Positions 7,305 to 17,916 of a stretch of DNA of 45,874 nt are shown piece by piece (position 1 is the stretch's first letter; each line of letters begins with the position of its first letter). A program made the position numbers and the translations under genes. Below the pieces are notes generated by a model. It saw nothing but the letters and a program-made list of their open reading frames with translations, was not told the DNA's origin and did not search any database. Source of the stretch: an uncultured Clostridia bacterium (GTDB lineage: Bacteria > Bacillota > Clostridia > TANB77 > CAG-508); assembly GCA_947649935.1 (NCBI GenBank), contig CANSTR010000014.1:1-45874 (forward strand), in the 5' to 3' direction.

Positions 7305-7799
7305 GTGGAAGAAGGAAAGGAAGAAAAAGAGGAAGTAATTTTAGAAGGCAATGTAGAAGTGGAAAATGAAACGGCGCCAAAAAGCGAAATGGAAGAGTTA
7401 GAAGACAGATACAAAAGATTATTGGCAGAATTTGAGAATTTCAAAAAACGAAGTTTGAAAGAAAGAGAAACATTATTTAATATGATTACTGGTGAAGTAA
7501 TTTTGAAAATGTTGCCAATTATGGATAATTTGGAAAAAGCAGCAACAGCCAAAACAGAAGACAAAGATTATCAAGATGGTGTAGGCATGGTGGTAAAGCA
7601 ATTTGCAGGAGAACTTGAAAAATTTGGCTTAAAAGAAATTGAAACAGTCGGCAAACGCTTTGACCCAGAATTGCACGAGGCAGTTAGCCATATTGATGAT
7701 ACCACAAAAGGCGAACAAGAAATTGTAGAAGAATACAGAAAAGGTTACCAAATTGGAAATAAGGTTGTACGCCACGCGTTGGTGGTTGTCGCCAATTAA
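7305..7799 (+). CDS. grpE: Nucleotide exchange factor GrpE
   Basis: GrpE (164 residues) releases ADP from DnaK. It has an acidic N-terminus, a coiled coil (residues ~25-70, RYKRLLAEFENFKKRS), and a C-terminal beta domain with FDPELHEAVSHI and GYQIGNKVVRHALVVV. The GTG start lies 7 nt behind AAGGAGG. The stop codon abuts a GTAGGGG hairpin. Confidence 0.95.
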   Translation: MEEGKEEKEEVILEGNVEVENETAPKSEMEELEDRYKRLLAEFENFKKRSLKERETLFNMITGEVILKMLPIMDNLEKAATAKTEDKDYQDGVGMVVKQFAGELEKFGLKEIETVGKRFDPELHEAVSHIDDTTKGEQEIVEEYRKGYQIGNKVVRHALVVVAN

Positions 7800-7800
7800 T

Positions 7801-7927
7801 GTAGGGGTCGATGCCCACATCGACTCAAAATCGAATCATATTAGGATTAATTTAGGGGCGTGCATTGCACGTCCAGAGATGGATAAATAAGATAAATGAA
7901 AAACGGACGACCAATGGTCGCTCCTAC
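7801..7927. repeat. GTAGGGG hairpin array between grpE and dnaK
   Basis: Three copies of the dispersed element occur: 7801-7826 (plus, starting 1 nt after the grpE stop), a divergent TTAGGGG copy at 7852-7874 (plus), and 7905-7927 in inverted orientation ending in CTCCTAC. Each is a hairpin of about 8-9 bp. The remaining gap to dnaK holds an A/T-only 19-nt palindrome (7936-7954) and the dnaK ribosome binding site; I see no convincing promoter. Confidence 0.85.
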
Positions 7928-8008
7928 GAATTTGTTAATAATTTAAAATTATTATAAATATTTATTATGCTAAAGACAAAACAAAAAAAGAAAAATAATT
8001 TATTTTAG

Positions 8009-9871
<1,863 letters not shown>

Positions 9872-9874
9872 AAT

Positions 9875-10092
9875 GTAGGGGGCGGTCTTGACCGACCCTC
9901 ATAGGTATGAATAATGGACAAATAAATGTAGGGGCGATTATCAATCGCCCGCCCATGACAGAAAACATAATGGTAGGGGCACGGGGCACCGTGCCCGTGT
10001 TACCCGGAAAATATGAAGAGGCGTACCATTTTCCGTCCGAAAATACGTAAAATCAAATAAATGAAAAATGGACGACCAATGGTCGCCCCTAC
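9875..10092. repeat. GTAGGGG hairpin array between dnaK and the Nudix gene
   Basis: Four copies: 9875-9898, 9928-9950 and 9973-9996 in dnaK orientation, and 10070-10092 inverted. Stems differ (GGCGGTC, GCGATT, GCACGG, GACGACC) yet each is self-complementary. A further hairpin from CGGAAAAT/ATTTTCCG lies at about 10005-10035. The inverted copy and its left flank nearly match the one at 7905-7927. The 370-nt gap 9872-10241 otherwise holds only the two promoters listed separately. Confidence 0.88.
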
Positions 10093-10096
10093 ATAT

Positions 10097-10125
10097 ATTA
10101 TACCACATTTTAAGAAAAAAGTCAA
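10097..10125 (-). promoter_or_regulatory. Leftward promoter facing the dnaK repeat array
   Basis: On the minus strand TTGACT (10125-10120), 17 nt, then TATAAT (10102-10097) with an upstream TGG extension. Transcripts would start almost at the GTAGGGG of the inverted copy at 10070-10092 and run antisense to dnaK. No gene is served in that direction. Confidence 0.55.
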
Positions 10126-10126
10126 T

Positions 10127-10155
10127 TTGACATAATCTGGAAAATATGATATAAT
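10127..10155 (+). promoter_or_regulatory. Promoter of the Nudix gene
   Basis: TTGACA (10127-10132), 17 nt, TATAAT (10150-10155), followed by GAAAGGTTAGG. It is back-to-back with the leftward promoter; the -35 boxes are 1 nt apart. Confidence 0.8.
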
Positions 10156-10241
10156 GAAAGGTTAGGCATCTGTTTTTACATATATGTATGATGAATTGTA
10201 TATATATGTAAGGATGGAAAAGATAAAATGAGGTAAAATTT

Positions 10242-10715
10242 ATGGCAAATTATATCAAAGATATTCGAAAGAAAGTGGGGCACGATGTTGTTTTTATGCC
10301 AGCTGTGGGAGCAATCATCTATCAAAATGGAAAAATTTTATTGCAAAAAAGAGAAGATGATGGAAAATGGGCATGCCACGGTGGTTGCATGGAACTTGGC
10401 GAAACATATTTACAAACATTAGAGCGAGAATTGAAGGAAGAAATTAATATTAAACCAATTGAACCTAAATTATTGGGGATTTATTCTGGCGAAAAAACGT
10501 ATCACGAATATCCAAATCAAGATAAAGTTTATGTGGTTTGGATTGCATTTTTGGTACAAAAATATGAAGGAATTTTAAAAATAGATGAAGATGAAGTGCT
10601 AGAATTAAAATGGTTTGAGTTAAATAATTTACCGGAAAATATAAGTGATTTAGATTTTCAAGCTATAAAAGATTTAACGAAATTTTTGGAAAATCGAAAA
10701 GTAATTGTTCATTAA
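10242..10715 (+). CDS. NUDIX hydrolase
   Basis: A 157-residue Nudix protein. The Nudix box spans the GCMELGE and RELKEEINI segments at residues ~47-70, with the catalytic RELKEE intact and Asn in place of the usual late Gly. These enzymes hydrolyse nucleoside diphosphates linked to other groups; the substrate cannot be predicted from sequence. It has its own promoter and interrupts the dnaK-dnaJ order. A GTAGGGG element begins 2 nt after its stop. Confidence 0.88.
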   Translation: MANYIKDIRKKVGHDVVFMPAVGAIIYQNGKILLQKREDDGKWACHGGCMELGETYLQTLERELKEEINIKPIEPKLLGIYSGEKTYHEYPNQDKVYVVWIAFLVQKYEGILKIDEDEVLELKWFELNNLPENISDLDFQAIKDLTKFLENRKVIVH

Positions 10716-10717
10716 AT

Positions 10718-10795
10718 GTAGGGGACGATGCCCACATCGACCCAAAATAACAAATGGTAAATTGTGTTAGGGTCAATGTGGGCATTGACCTCTAC
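10718..10795. repeat. Inverted pair of GTAGGGG elements (MITE-like)
   Basis: Copy 10718-10743 (plus) and copy 10770-10795 (inverted, ending CTCTAC) face each other across 26 nt, making a long imperfect inverted repeat. It fills the space between the Nudix gene and dnaJ. Confidence 0.85.
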
Positions 10796-10819
10796 AAATT
10801 ATTGAAAAGAGGAGAAATA

Positions 10820-11977
10820 ATGGCAAATAAAAGAGATTATTATGAAGTGTTAGGTGTGAATAAAAATGCGACAGATGATGAATTGAAAAAAGCCTATCGA
10901 AAATTGGCAAAACAATATCATCCTGACGCGAACCCAGATAACAAAGAAGAAGCAGAAAAGAAATTTAAGGAAATCAATGAGGCGTACGAAACGTTGTCAG
11001 ACAAGCAAAAACGTCAAATGTATGACCAATTTGGCTTTGATGGACCGCAATATGGTGGAGGTCAAGGCGGTGGCTATTATTCGTATGGCTCTGGTTTTGA
11101 CGGATTTGGAGGTTTCAGTGATTTCGGTGACTTTGGCGATTTGGGCGATATTTTTTCTTCTTTTTTTGGAGGAGGAAGTTCAACACGTTCACGAAATAGT
11201 AATGGTCCACGAAAAGGTGCTGATTTGCGTGTCAATTTGAATATTACGTTTGAAGAGGCCTATTTGGGAGTGGAAAAAGAAATTACCTTAAATCGAAATG
11301 AAACTTGTCAGGCGTGCAATGGTACTGGTGCGCAAAAAGGAAGTTCTCCTGAAACTTGCTCTGTTTGTGGTGGAAAAGGAAAAATTAAACAAGTTGTTAC
11401 AACACCATTTGGACAAATGTCTACACAAAAAGTTTGTAATGTTTGTGGCGGTACAGGAAAAGTCATCAAAAATCCTTGCCAAACCTGTCATGGAAAGGGA
11501 ATTAATAAAAAGTCGGTGAAAATTAAGGTGAAAATTCCGGCTGGTGTAGACGAAGGGCAATCTGTTGTGCTTAAAGGAGAAGGCGAGCCAGGCGCTAATG
11601 GTGGACCAAATGGCAATTTATATATTGTGGTGCATTTGAAAAAACATAGTATTTATACAAGACAAGGTGAGCACGTGCTTTGCGAGATTCCGATTACGGT
11701 AACTGGTGCGACGCTGGGAACCGAGTTGGAAATTCCCATGGTAGATGGTAGCAAAGAAAAATACAAAATTCCAGAAGGAACGCAGACGGGAACGCGATTT
11801 ATCATTAAGAATAAAGGATTTAAGAGCGTAAATGGCAACTGGAGAGGCGATTTTGTATTTACTGTCAATGTGCAAATTCCAAAGAAATTAACGGCGGAGC
11901 AAAGAAAGCTAATGGTAGAACTTGCCAAAACGATGAATGAGCAACCAGCCGTTAAGAAACGAGGATTTTTTGGATAA
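10820..11977 (+). CDS. dnaJ: Chaperone protein DnaJ (Hsp40)
   Basis: DnaJ (385 residues) delivers clients to DnaK and stimulates its ATPase. The J domain includes YHPDANPDN with the HPD motif. A Gly/Phe-rich region follows (residues ~75-125). The zinc domain has four CxxCxGxG motifs ([32 protein letters not shown]), then the C-terminal substrate-binding domains. ATG 10820 follows AAAGAGGAG. An upstream in-frame ATG at 10754 would add residues encoded by the inverted repeat and is unlikely to be used. Confidence 0.97.
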   Translation: MANKRDYYEVLGVNKNATDDELKKAYRKLAKQYHPDANPDNKEEAEKKFKEINEAYETLSDKQKRQMYDQFGFDGPQYGGGQGGGYYSYGSGFDGFGGFSDFGDFGDLGDIFSSFFGGGSSTRSRNSNGPRKGADLRVNLNITFEEAYLGVEKEITLNRNETCQACNGTGAQKGSSPETCSVCGGKGKIKQVVTTPFGQMSTQKVCNVCGGTGKVIKNPCQTCHGKGINKKSVKIKVKIPAGVDEGQSVVLKGEGEPGANGGPNGNLYIVVHLKKHSIYTRQGEHVLCEIPITVTGATLGTELEIPMVDGSKEKYKIPEGTQTGTRFIIKNKGFKSVNGNWRGDFVFTVNVQIPKKLTAEQRKLMVELAKTMNEQPAVKKRGFFG

Positions 11978-12001
11978 ATTGAACTTTTTTTCGAAAAAAG
12001 C

Positions 12002-12030
12002 TTGCATTTTCCAGATTTTAGGTATATAAT
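12002..12030 (+). promoter_or_regulatory. Promoter of the rimP-nusA-infB operon
   Basis: TTGCAT (12002-12007), 17 nt, TATAAT (12025-12030), about 80 nt upstream of rimP. Confidence 0.72.
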
Positions 12031-12057
12031 AGTATTACAATTGATGATAAACTAAAG

Positions 12058-12080
12058 GAGTGGGAATTTTCCCACTCTTT
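12058..12080 (+). promoter_or_regulatory. Leader hairpin upstream of rimP (possible attenuator)
   Basis: GAGTGGGAA (12058-12066) pairs perfectly with TTCCCACTC (12069-12077) and is followed by TTTACTT. It lies in the 5' leader of an operon encoding NusA, so it could be a weak terminator or pause site for autogenous control. The U-tract is short. Confidence 0.45.
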
Positions 12081-12112
12081 ACTTATGAAAATAAAAAGGA
12101 GGAAGATTTGAT

Positions 12113-12577
12113 TTGAGTAATCATTCAATAGAAAATACCGTGGAATCGATTGTAGAGCCCATTGTGCAGGATTTGGGATATGAGTTGTATGATGTGCAAT
12201 ATGGCAAAGAAGGCAAAGATTATTATTTGCGTATCACGATTGATGCACTAAAAGGAATCTCGCTAGAGGATTGCGAAAAAGTAAATGGAGCGATTGATGA
12301 GCCTTTGGATAAAATGAATGAGATAAAAGAAAGTTATTTTTTGGAGGTTTCGTCGCCTGGGATTGAGCGTATTTTGCGAAAAGATTGGCATTATGAAAGG
12401 CAAATGGGACATGAAATAAAAGTGAAGTTATTCAAATCAATCGACAAAAAGAAGGAATTTGTTGGCTTGTTAAAGTCTTTTGATGAAGAAAATTTAGTTT
12501 TAGAAATAGAGGGAGAAATCGTCACAATGGAACGAAAAAATGTGGCGACTGCCAAAAAAGTAGGTCATGTGTTTTAG
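12113..12577 (+). CDS. rimP: Ribosome maturation factor RimP
   Basis: RimP (154 residues) assists 30S subunit maturation. Typical features are VEPIVQDLGYELYDVQYGKEG at the N-terminus and FLEVSSPGIERILRKDWHYER in the middle, followed by the SH3-like C-terminal domain. A TTG start is chosen because AAAGGAGG lies 10 nt upstream. It is first in the rimP-nusA-rnpM-ylxQ-infB order common in Firmicutes. Confidence 0.93.
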   Translation: MSNHSIENTVESIVEPIVQDLGYELYDVQYGKEGKDYYLRITIDALKGISLEDCEKVNGAIDEPLDKMNEIKESYFLEVSSPGIERILRKDWHYERQMGHEIKVKLFKSIDKKKEFVGLLKSFDEENLVLEIEGEIVTMERKNVATAKKVGHVF

Positions 12578-12595
12578 AAAGGAAAGGTGTGTAAA

Positions 12596-13708
12596 ATGAA
12601 GAATATTGATATGAAGGAATTCATCAAAGCGATGGATGAGTTGGAAAAAGAAAGAGGAATCAGCAAAGCATACTTAATTGAGTCTTTGGAGGCTGCTTTG
12701 GTGACAGCGTATAAAAGAGAATTTGATACAGTCGATAATGTAAAAGTAACGATTGATGATACAACTGGTGAAATTCATATTTATTCGATTCGCGATGTAG
12801 TGGAAGTTTTAGAAGACCCATTGTTGGAAATTGATTTGGAGTCAGCGAGAAAAATTGACCCAGTTTACAATGTTGGTGATGTGGTCAATCTTGAAATTTT
12901 GCCAAAGGATTTTGGAAGAATTGCTGCACAAACGGCAAAGCAAGTGGTAGTTCAAAAAATCAGAGAAGTGGAACGTAATATGGTTTTTACGGAATTTAAT
13001 GACAAAAAGGGCGAAATTGTAACTGGCTTAATCCAAAAAGCAGATGGCGGCATTGTGGTCATGGATTTGGGAAAACTAGAAGGTGTGATGCCGATGAAAG
13101 AACAAATTCCAACAGAACATTATCGCGTGAATGATAAAGTGCGTGGTTATGTGGTGGATGTTGAAAGAGGCGCAAAAGGAAATCCGCAGGTGATTGTTTC
13201 GAGAAGTCATCCAGATTTTGTGAGAAAATTGTTTGAGTTTGAAATTCCTGAAATTTATGAAGGTTTGATTGAGATTAAGAGTGTTTCGAGGGATGCTGGT
13301 TCGAGAAGTAAAGTGGCAGTGTATTCGAAAAATCCAGATATTGACCCAGTTGGTTCATGCGTTGGGCAAAAGGGAATTCGTATTCAAAACATTATCAATG
13401 AGTTGAATGGCGAAAAAATTGATGTGATTGAATGGAACGAGGACCCAGCTATTTTTATCGCAGCAGCATTGCTTCCAGCACAGGTGATGGCAGTGGATGT
13501 AAGAGATGAGGAAAAATTTGCACAAGTGGTTGTGCCAGATGACCAGCTTTCACTTGCGATTGGTAAGGCAGGACAGAATGCAAGATTGGCTGCTAAATTG
13601 ACGAATTGGAAGATTGATATTAAATCTGAATCTCAAATGCGAGAAATTTTGATGAACCAAGCAGAAGAAACGAAAGATGCAGGAGAGGAAGAAAGCCAAG
13701 ATGAATAA
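12596..13708 (+). CDS. nusA: Transcription termination/antitermination factor NusA
   Basis: NusA (370 residues) binds RNA polymerase and nascent RNA and affects pausing, termination and antitermination. The N-terminal polymerase-binding domain is followed by an S1 domain (residues ~135-200, GEIVTGLIQKADGGIVVMDLG) and two KH domains (DPVGSCVGQKGIRIQNII and LSLAIGKAGQNARLAAKLT). It ends in a short acidic tail without the acidic repeats of enterobacterial NusA. ATG 12596 lies 8 nt after GGAAAGG; an in-frame GTG at 12587 overlaps that site. Confidence 0.95.
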   Translation: MKNIDMKEFIKAMDELEKERGISKAYLIESLEAALVTAYKREFDTVDNVKVTIDDTTGEIHIYSIRDVVEVLEDPLLEIDLESARKIDPVYNVGDVVNLEILPKDFGRIAAQTAKQVVVQKIREVERNMVFTEFNDKKGEIVTGLIQKADGGIVVMDLGKLEGVMPMKEQIPTEHYRVNDKVRGYVVDVERGAKGNPQVIVSRSHPDFVRKLFEFEIPEIYEGLIEIKSVSRDAGSRSKVAVYSKNPDIDPVGSCVGQKGIRIQNIINELNGEKIDVIEWNEDPAIFIAAALLPAQVMAVDVRDEEKFAQVVVPDDQLSLAIGKAGQNARLAAKLTNWKIDIKSESQMREILMNQAEETKDAGEEESQDE

Positions 13709-13964
13709 AAAAAAGCCAACCAGACGTTGCATGGGCTGCAATGAAGCGCGCGAAAAAAGCGAGTTAATCCGAATCGTGAAACCAAAAGAGGGTATGATAG
13801 AGATTGATTTATCTGGCAAAAAAAGTGGCAGAGGCGCATATATATGTAAAGATGTGAAGTGTTTGGATAAAGTGATGAAATCAAAACGTTTAGAACGCGT
13901 TTTGGAAGGACAAATCAGTCCAGAAGTTTATGAAAATTTGAGAGGTGCGATTGTTGAACAATAA
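13701..13964 (+). CDS. rnpM: YlxR / RnpM family RNA-binding protein
   Basis: A basic protein of 87 residues with the family signature RRCMGCNEAREKSELIRIVK and SGRGAYIC. The Bacillus homologue, once called YlxR, has been described as an RNase P modulator. ATG 13701 overlaps nusA by 8 nt and follows AGGAG at 13681-13685. The in-frame ATG at 13677 lies inside nusA and has no clear site. Confidence 0.87.
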   Translation: MNKKKPTRRCMGCNEAREKSELIRIVKPKEGMIEIDLSGKKSGRGAYICKDVKCLDKVMKSKRLERVLEGQISPEVYENLRGAIVEQ

Positions 13965-14274
13965 AATTTATGGTCTAATGGGACTGTGTGCGAGAAGTGG
14001 AAAAATTGTTTCCGGCATGGATGCCGTTTGTGATGATTTGAAAAGAAATAAAGTGAGATTGTTGATTGTGGCAGAAGATGCATCGGAAAAAACAATCCAG
14101 CAGGTACGTTATTTGGCGGAAAAGAAAAAAGTACAAGTGATAGTCATGGGAAAAATAGTGGATAATAGTAGGGCGATTGGAAAAGAGAATCGAGCCATTA
14201 TTGGTATCAAAGATAAAAATATTTCAGAAGGTATAAAGAAAATTTGTGGGGGTGAAGTTTTTGGGCAAAATTAA
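13954..14274 (+). CDS. ylxQ: L7Ae-family ribosomal/RNA-binding protein YlxQ
   Basis: This protein of 106 residues belongs to the L7Ae/L30e family ([28 protein letters not shown]), which binds kink-turn RNAs. I prefer the TTG start at 13954, 8 nt behind GAGAGG; GTG 13945 is an alternative three codons upstream that overlaps that site. It overlaps rnpM by 11 nt and infB by 14 nt, so translational coupling is likely. Confidence 0.83.
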   Translation: MNNKIYGLMGLCARSGKIVSGMDAVCDDLKRNKVRLLIVAEDASEKTIQQVRYLAEKKKVQVIVMGKIVDNSRAIGKENRAIIGIKDKNISEGIKKICGGEVFGQN

Positions 14275-17239
14275 AATTTATGAATTAGCAAAAGAATTGG
14301 ATGTGGAAAGTAAGAAACTAATGGAGATTGCAACAAATAATGGCATTGTTGTAAAAAGTCATTTGAGTAGTATTTCGGAGGAAGAAGGTAAGATGTTGAA
14401 AAAGGCATTAAAAGGGGAAAGTGCGAAAAAGCCAGAGAAGTTAAGTTCGAATAATGAAAGTAAAAAGGCGAAAAAAGAGCCAGAAACGCCAGTGATTATT
14501 CGAAGAGAAATTATTATTAATGAAGATGAGCAGAAGCAAAAAGAGGCGGAAAGAAAGAAAAAAGAGGAGCAAGCCAGAAAAAATGATGTTGGGTTTGTGA
14601 ACCAAAATCGAAATAAGGATTATAATATCGTTTATCGAAATAAGCCAACCAAGCCAATGACGATGAATGAATTATTTGGTATTGGCAAAAAAGAGGAGAA
14701 AGCCGAAGTGGTAGCAGAACCCCAAGAGGAAAAAGTAGAAGTAAAGGAAGTTAAGGAAGAAGTTAAAGAGCCAGTTGTTATGAAAGAAGAGAAAAAGGCT
14801 CCAGAGAGTCAAACTGTGGAAAAGAAGGTTTCAGAGCGCAATAATTATAATAACAGAGGCGGAAATTATAATCGAAATAACAACTATAATCGTAATAATG
14901 ATACGCGCAATAATTATAATAACCGAAATAATAATAATTTTAACCGTAATGGCGATAACCGCAATGGTTATAACAACAGAAATGGAAATTACAACAATCA
15001 TTATAACAACAACCGAGGCAATAACTTTAACCGCAATGGCGACAACCGAAATAATAATTATCATAATAATTACAATAATGGAAATAATAATAATCAAAGA
15101 CGTGATAATCGAAATGGCAGTTTCCAAAGACGTCCAAACCAAGGAATGGATGATAGAAGAATTGACAAAAAAATCAAAAACATCATGGAAATGGATATTC
15201 CGGAGAAAGAAAATGTCAGAGATTACAATAATAACAACAATAAAAACAGAGACAGAATGAAACAAAATCAAAAAATGAATGACCAAAAACAACCAAGAAA
15301 AAGTCGTAAAAATGGGGAAAGTGATTTCAATTCAGGCAAGTTGAATAACTTGAAAAAGCAAAGTGGACTTTCCAACATGTTTGATGCAGGTGAAATGCTG
15401 GATTATTATGATTTGAGCACAGAACGTGGCAAACGTGGCAGAAAGAAAACGGGCAAGCAAGAAAATCGCAATAAACAAAAAATCTTCAAATTGACGGAAA
15501 TTACGATTCCAGAAAATATTACTGTCAAAGATTTGGCGATTGAGATGAAAATCACAAGTAGCGAAGTCATCAAAAAATTGCTAAGCCTAGGCGTTATGGC
15601 GACGATTAATGATAACATTGATTTTGATACAGCATTTTTGATTGCAGAGGAATTCGGCATTAATGCCATTAAGAAAAATATTGTTACAGACGAGGATATT
15701 TTGATTGACGAAACAGAAGATGCAGAAGAAGATTTGAAACCACGCCCACCAGTAATTGTCGTAATGGGTCACGTTGACCATGGTAAAACGTCACTTTTGG
15801 ATGCTATTCGTAAAACCAATGTCATTGAAGGCGAATCTGGTGGAATTACACAACATATTGGTGCATACCAAGTGGAAATTAATGGCAGACAAATTACCTT
15901 TTTGGATACTCCAGGTCATGAGGCGTTTACATCCATGCGTGCAAGAGGTGCGATGATTACAGATATTGCGATTTTGGTCGTTGCAGCCAATGATGGCGTT
16001 ATGCCACAAACCGTGGAAGCTATCAATCACGCCAAAGCTGCTGAAATTCCAATCATTGTGGCTGTCAACAAAATTGATTTGCCAGATGCCAATATCGACA
16101 AAGTAAAACAAGAATTGATGCAATATGAATTGGTTTCTGAAGAATGGGGCGGAGACACGATTTTTGTTCCGATTTCGGCAAAGCAAAACATTGGAATCGA
16201 CAATTTGTTGGAAATGGTATTGCTAGAAGCGGATGTTTTGGAATTAAAAGCAAATCCAAATAAACAAGCTAAAGGAACGATTATTGAAGCAAAATTGGAT
16301 AAAGCACGTGGACCAGTTGCTACGATGTTGGTACAAAGAGGTCAGCTAGATGTCGGAGATACGATTATTGTTGGTTCTTCGATTGGTAGAATTCGTACCA
16401 TGAAAAATGCAAAAGGCAAGAGCGTGAAATTTGCTGGACCATCAACCCCAGTGGAAATCACAGGTTTGCATTCGGTTCCAGAAACAGGTGACACGTTCTA
16501 CGAAGTCAAAGACGAGAAAACGGCAAAGCATTTGATTGAAAAGAGAAAATATGAAGAAAGACAAAAGTCGATTGCCAAATCAAGTGTTGTGACATTGGAT
16601 GATTTGTTCAACAAAATCGAAAGTGAAAACTTGAAACAATTGAATTTGATTGTAAAAGCAGATGTGCAAGGCTCGGTAGAAGCGTTGAAACAGTCATTGG
16701 AGAAGTTGTCAAATGATGAAGTCAAAGTAAAAGTCATTCACAACAGCGTTGGTGGCGTAACCGAAACCGATGTGACCTTGGCGCAAGTTTCCAATGCGAT
16801 TATTATTGCGTTTAATGTGCGCCCAGAGCCAATTGCGAAAAGCATTGCCGATAAAGAAGAAGTGGAAATTAAGACCTATTCTGTCATCTACGATGCGATT
16901 AATGACGTAGAAGCAGCCATGAAAGGCTTGCTTGACCCAATCTACAAAGAAGTTGTGATTGGAAATGCGGAAATTAGACAAATTTTCAAAGTTTCGAGTG
17001 TCGGAACCATTGCAGGATGTTATGTGCTTTCTGGAAAAGTTAGCAGAAATGCAGGAATCCGCGTTATCCGCGACAATATCGTCATCCATGACGGAAAATT
17101 GATTTCGCTAAAACGTTTCAAAGATGACGTCAAAGAAGTCGACAAAGGATACGAATGCGGTTTGCAAATTGAAAATTACAACGATTTAGCGGAAGGCGAT
17201 CAATTAGAGGTTTACATCATGGAAGAGGTAAAAAGATAA
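14261..17239 (+). CDS. infB: Translation initiation factor IF-2
   Basis: IF-2 (992 residues) is the GTPase that brings initiator tRNA to the ribosome. The N-terminus [13 protein letters not shown] is the usual bacterial start and sets TTG 14261, 7 nt behind GGGGGTG. A Lys/Glu-rich linker (residues ~55-190) leads into a very Asn/Arg/Gly/Tyr-rich segment at about 192-290. The second N-domain ([22 protein letters not shown]) and G domain follow, with [19 protein letters not shown] and NKIDLP. Domains II-IV complete the protein. The Asn-rich segment is the only unusual part. Confidence 0.97.
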   Translation: MGKIKIYELAKELDVESKKLMEIATNNGIVVKSHLSSISEEEGKMLKKALKGESAKKPEKLSSNNESKKAKKEPETPVIIRREIIINEDEQKQKEAERKKKEEQARKNDVGFVNQNRNKDYNIVYRNKPTKPMTMNELFGIGKKEEKAEVVAEPQEEKVEVKEVKEEVKEPVVMKEEKKAPESQTVEKKVSERNNYNNRGGNYNRNNNYNRNNDTRNNYNNRNNNNFNRNGDNRNGYNNRNGNYNNHYNNNRGNNFNRNGDNRNNNYHNNYNNGNNNNQRRDNRNGSFQRRPNQGMDDRRIDKKIKNIMEMDIPEKENVRDYNNNNNKNRDRMKQNQKMNDQKQPRKSRKNGESDFNSGKLNNLKKQSGLSNMFDAGEMLDYYDLSTERGKRGRKKTGKQENRNKQKIFKLTEITIPENITVKDLAIEMKITSSEVIKKLLSLGVMATINDNIDFDTAFLIAEEFGINAIKKNIVTDEDILIDETEDAEEDLKPRPPVIVVMGHVDHGKTSLLDAIRKTNVIEGESGGITQHIGAYQVEINGRQITFLDTPGHEAFTSMRARGAMITDIAILVVAANDGVMPQTVEAINHAKAAEIPIIVAVNKIDLPDANIDKVKQELMQYELVSEEWGGDTIFVPISAKQNIGIDNLLEMVLLEADVLELKANPNKQAKGTIIEAKLDKARGPVATMLVQRGQLDVGDTIIVGSSIGRIRTMKNAKGKSVKFAGPSTPVEITGLHSVPETGDTFYEVKDEKTAKHLIEKRKYEERQKSIAKSSVVTLDDLFNKIESENLKQLNLIVKADVQGSVEALKQSLEKLSNDEVKVKVIHNSVGGVTETDVTLAQVSNAIIIAFNVRPEPIAKSIADKEEVEIKTYSVIYDAINDVEAAMKGLLDPIYKEVVIGNAEIRQIFKVSSVGTIAGCYVLSGKVSRNAGIRVIRDNIVIHDGKLISLKRFKDDVKEVDKGYECGLQIENYNDLAEGDQLEVYIMEEVKR

Positions 17240-17246
17240 AAATGTT

Positions 17247-17404
17247 TTCTTAAGGGCTTTGCCCCTAAGAACCCCACAAAAGGGCGCCGCCCTTTTGAAA
17301 CCTGCTCTTCGGTCAGAGGGACAAGGTTTGCCAGATTGGTTGCTGTGCATCTGGTTGGTGCCCGCGCGTTAATCGCGCGAGTAGGGGCACAGGGTACTGT
17401 GCCC
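17247..17404. repeat. GC-rich hairpin cluster after infB, ending in a GTAGGGG element
   Basis: Successive hairpins are TTCTTAAGGGC/GCCCCTAAGAA (17247-17271, one mismatch), AAAAGGGC/GCCCTTTT (17278-17296), CGCGCG/CGCGCG (17363-17379) and a GTAGGGG element (17381-17404, stem GGGCACAG/CTGTGCCC). GC content is far above the neighbouring genes. The first two may help end the infB transcript. Confidence 0.8.
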
Positions 17405-17437
17405 AGAAAATAGATTTGAGATAACCCCTAACCTTTC

Positions 17438-17466
17438 ATTATATCATATTTTGAAAATATTTGCAA
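17438..17466 (-). promoter_or_regulatory. Leftward promoter facing the infB repeat cluster
   Basis: On the minus strand TTGCAA (17466-17461), 17 nt, TATAAT (17443-17438), then GAAAGGTTAGGGG. Its -10 and downstream sequence match those of the rightward promoter at 10127-10155. No gene lies ahead except infB in antisense. Confidence 0.5.
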
Positions 17467-17467
17467 C

Positions 17468-17496
17468 TTGACAAATTGACATAAATATGGTATAAT
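17468..17496 (+). promoter_or_regulatory. Promoter of rbfA-nrnA
   Basis: TTGACA (17468-17473), 17 nt, TATAAT (17491-17496) with a TGG extension, followed by ATAAGGTTGGG. Back-to-back with the leftward promoter. Confidence 0.8.
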
Positions 17497-17528
17497 ATAA
17501 GGTTGGGACAAAATAAAAGGAGAGAATG

Positions 17529-17903
17529 ATGGCAGGAAACAATCGAATGCAAAAGGTAAATGAGGAATTAAAGCGTGAAATTGGTACGATTATTACGACC
17601 AAAATGAATAATACCAATTTGAAGAAGGGTTTAATTTCAGTAACGTCAGTGGATACAAGCTCAGATTTTAAATATGCTAGGGTGTATGTTAGTATGATTA
17701 ACGTTGGAAATAAAAAGGACGCCCTAAAGGCGCTCAAAAAATCCAGTGGTTTTGTTCGTACTGAAATTGCCAAAAAAGTCAATTTGAAAAATACGCCAGA
17801 GCTCATTTTTGAGTTTGATGAAAGTATTGAATATGGTGACAGAATTGATAATATTTTAAAAGAAATCATAAAACCAGTACAAGAGAATAAAAATGAAGAG
17901 TAG
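17529..17903 (+). CDS. rbfA: Ribosome-binding factor A
   Basis: RbfA (124 residues) is a KH-like 30S maturation and cold-adaptation factor. Diagnostic parts are RMQKVNEELKREIGTII at the N-terminus, the central segment ISVTSVDTSSDFKYARVYVS, and PELIFEFDESIEYGDRIDNIL. Of two adjacent ATGs (17526 and 17529) the second is better spaced from GGAG at 17519-17522. It lies 13 nt before nrnA. Confidence 0.93.
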   Translation: MAGNNRMQKVNEELKREIGTIITTKMNNTNLKKGLISVTSVDTSSDFKYARVYVSMINVGNKKDALKALKKSSGFVRTEIAKKVNLKNTPELIFEFDESIEYGDRIDNILKEIIKPVQENKNEE

Positions 17904-17916
17904 AAAGGATTGAAAA

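Noticed and set aside
9875..9996. GTAGGGG elements as standard intrinsic terminators
   Set aside because: Most copies have no U-tract after the hairpin, and one lies within the V/A-ATPase operon.
10754..10819. N-terminal extension of DnaJ
   Set aside because: The extra residues come from the inverted GTAGGGG element; the J domain start with its ribosome binding site is at 10820.
11980..12000. Terminator after dnaJ (CTTTTTT/AAAAAAG)
   Set aside because: The stem is A-T only and overlaps the next promoter; no T-tract follows.
14831..15292. Antisense Ile/Val-rich ORF opposite infB
   Set aside because: It is the complement of the Asn-rich AAT/AAC codons, with no ribosome binding site.
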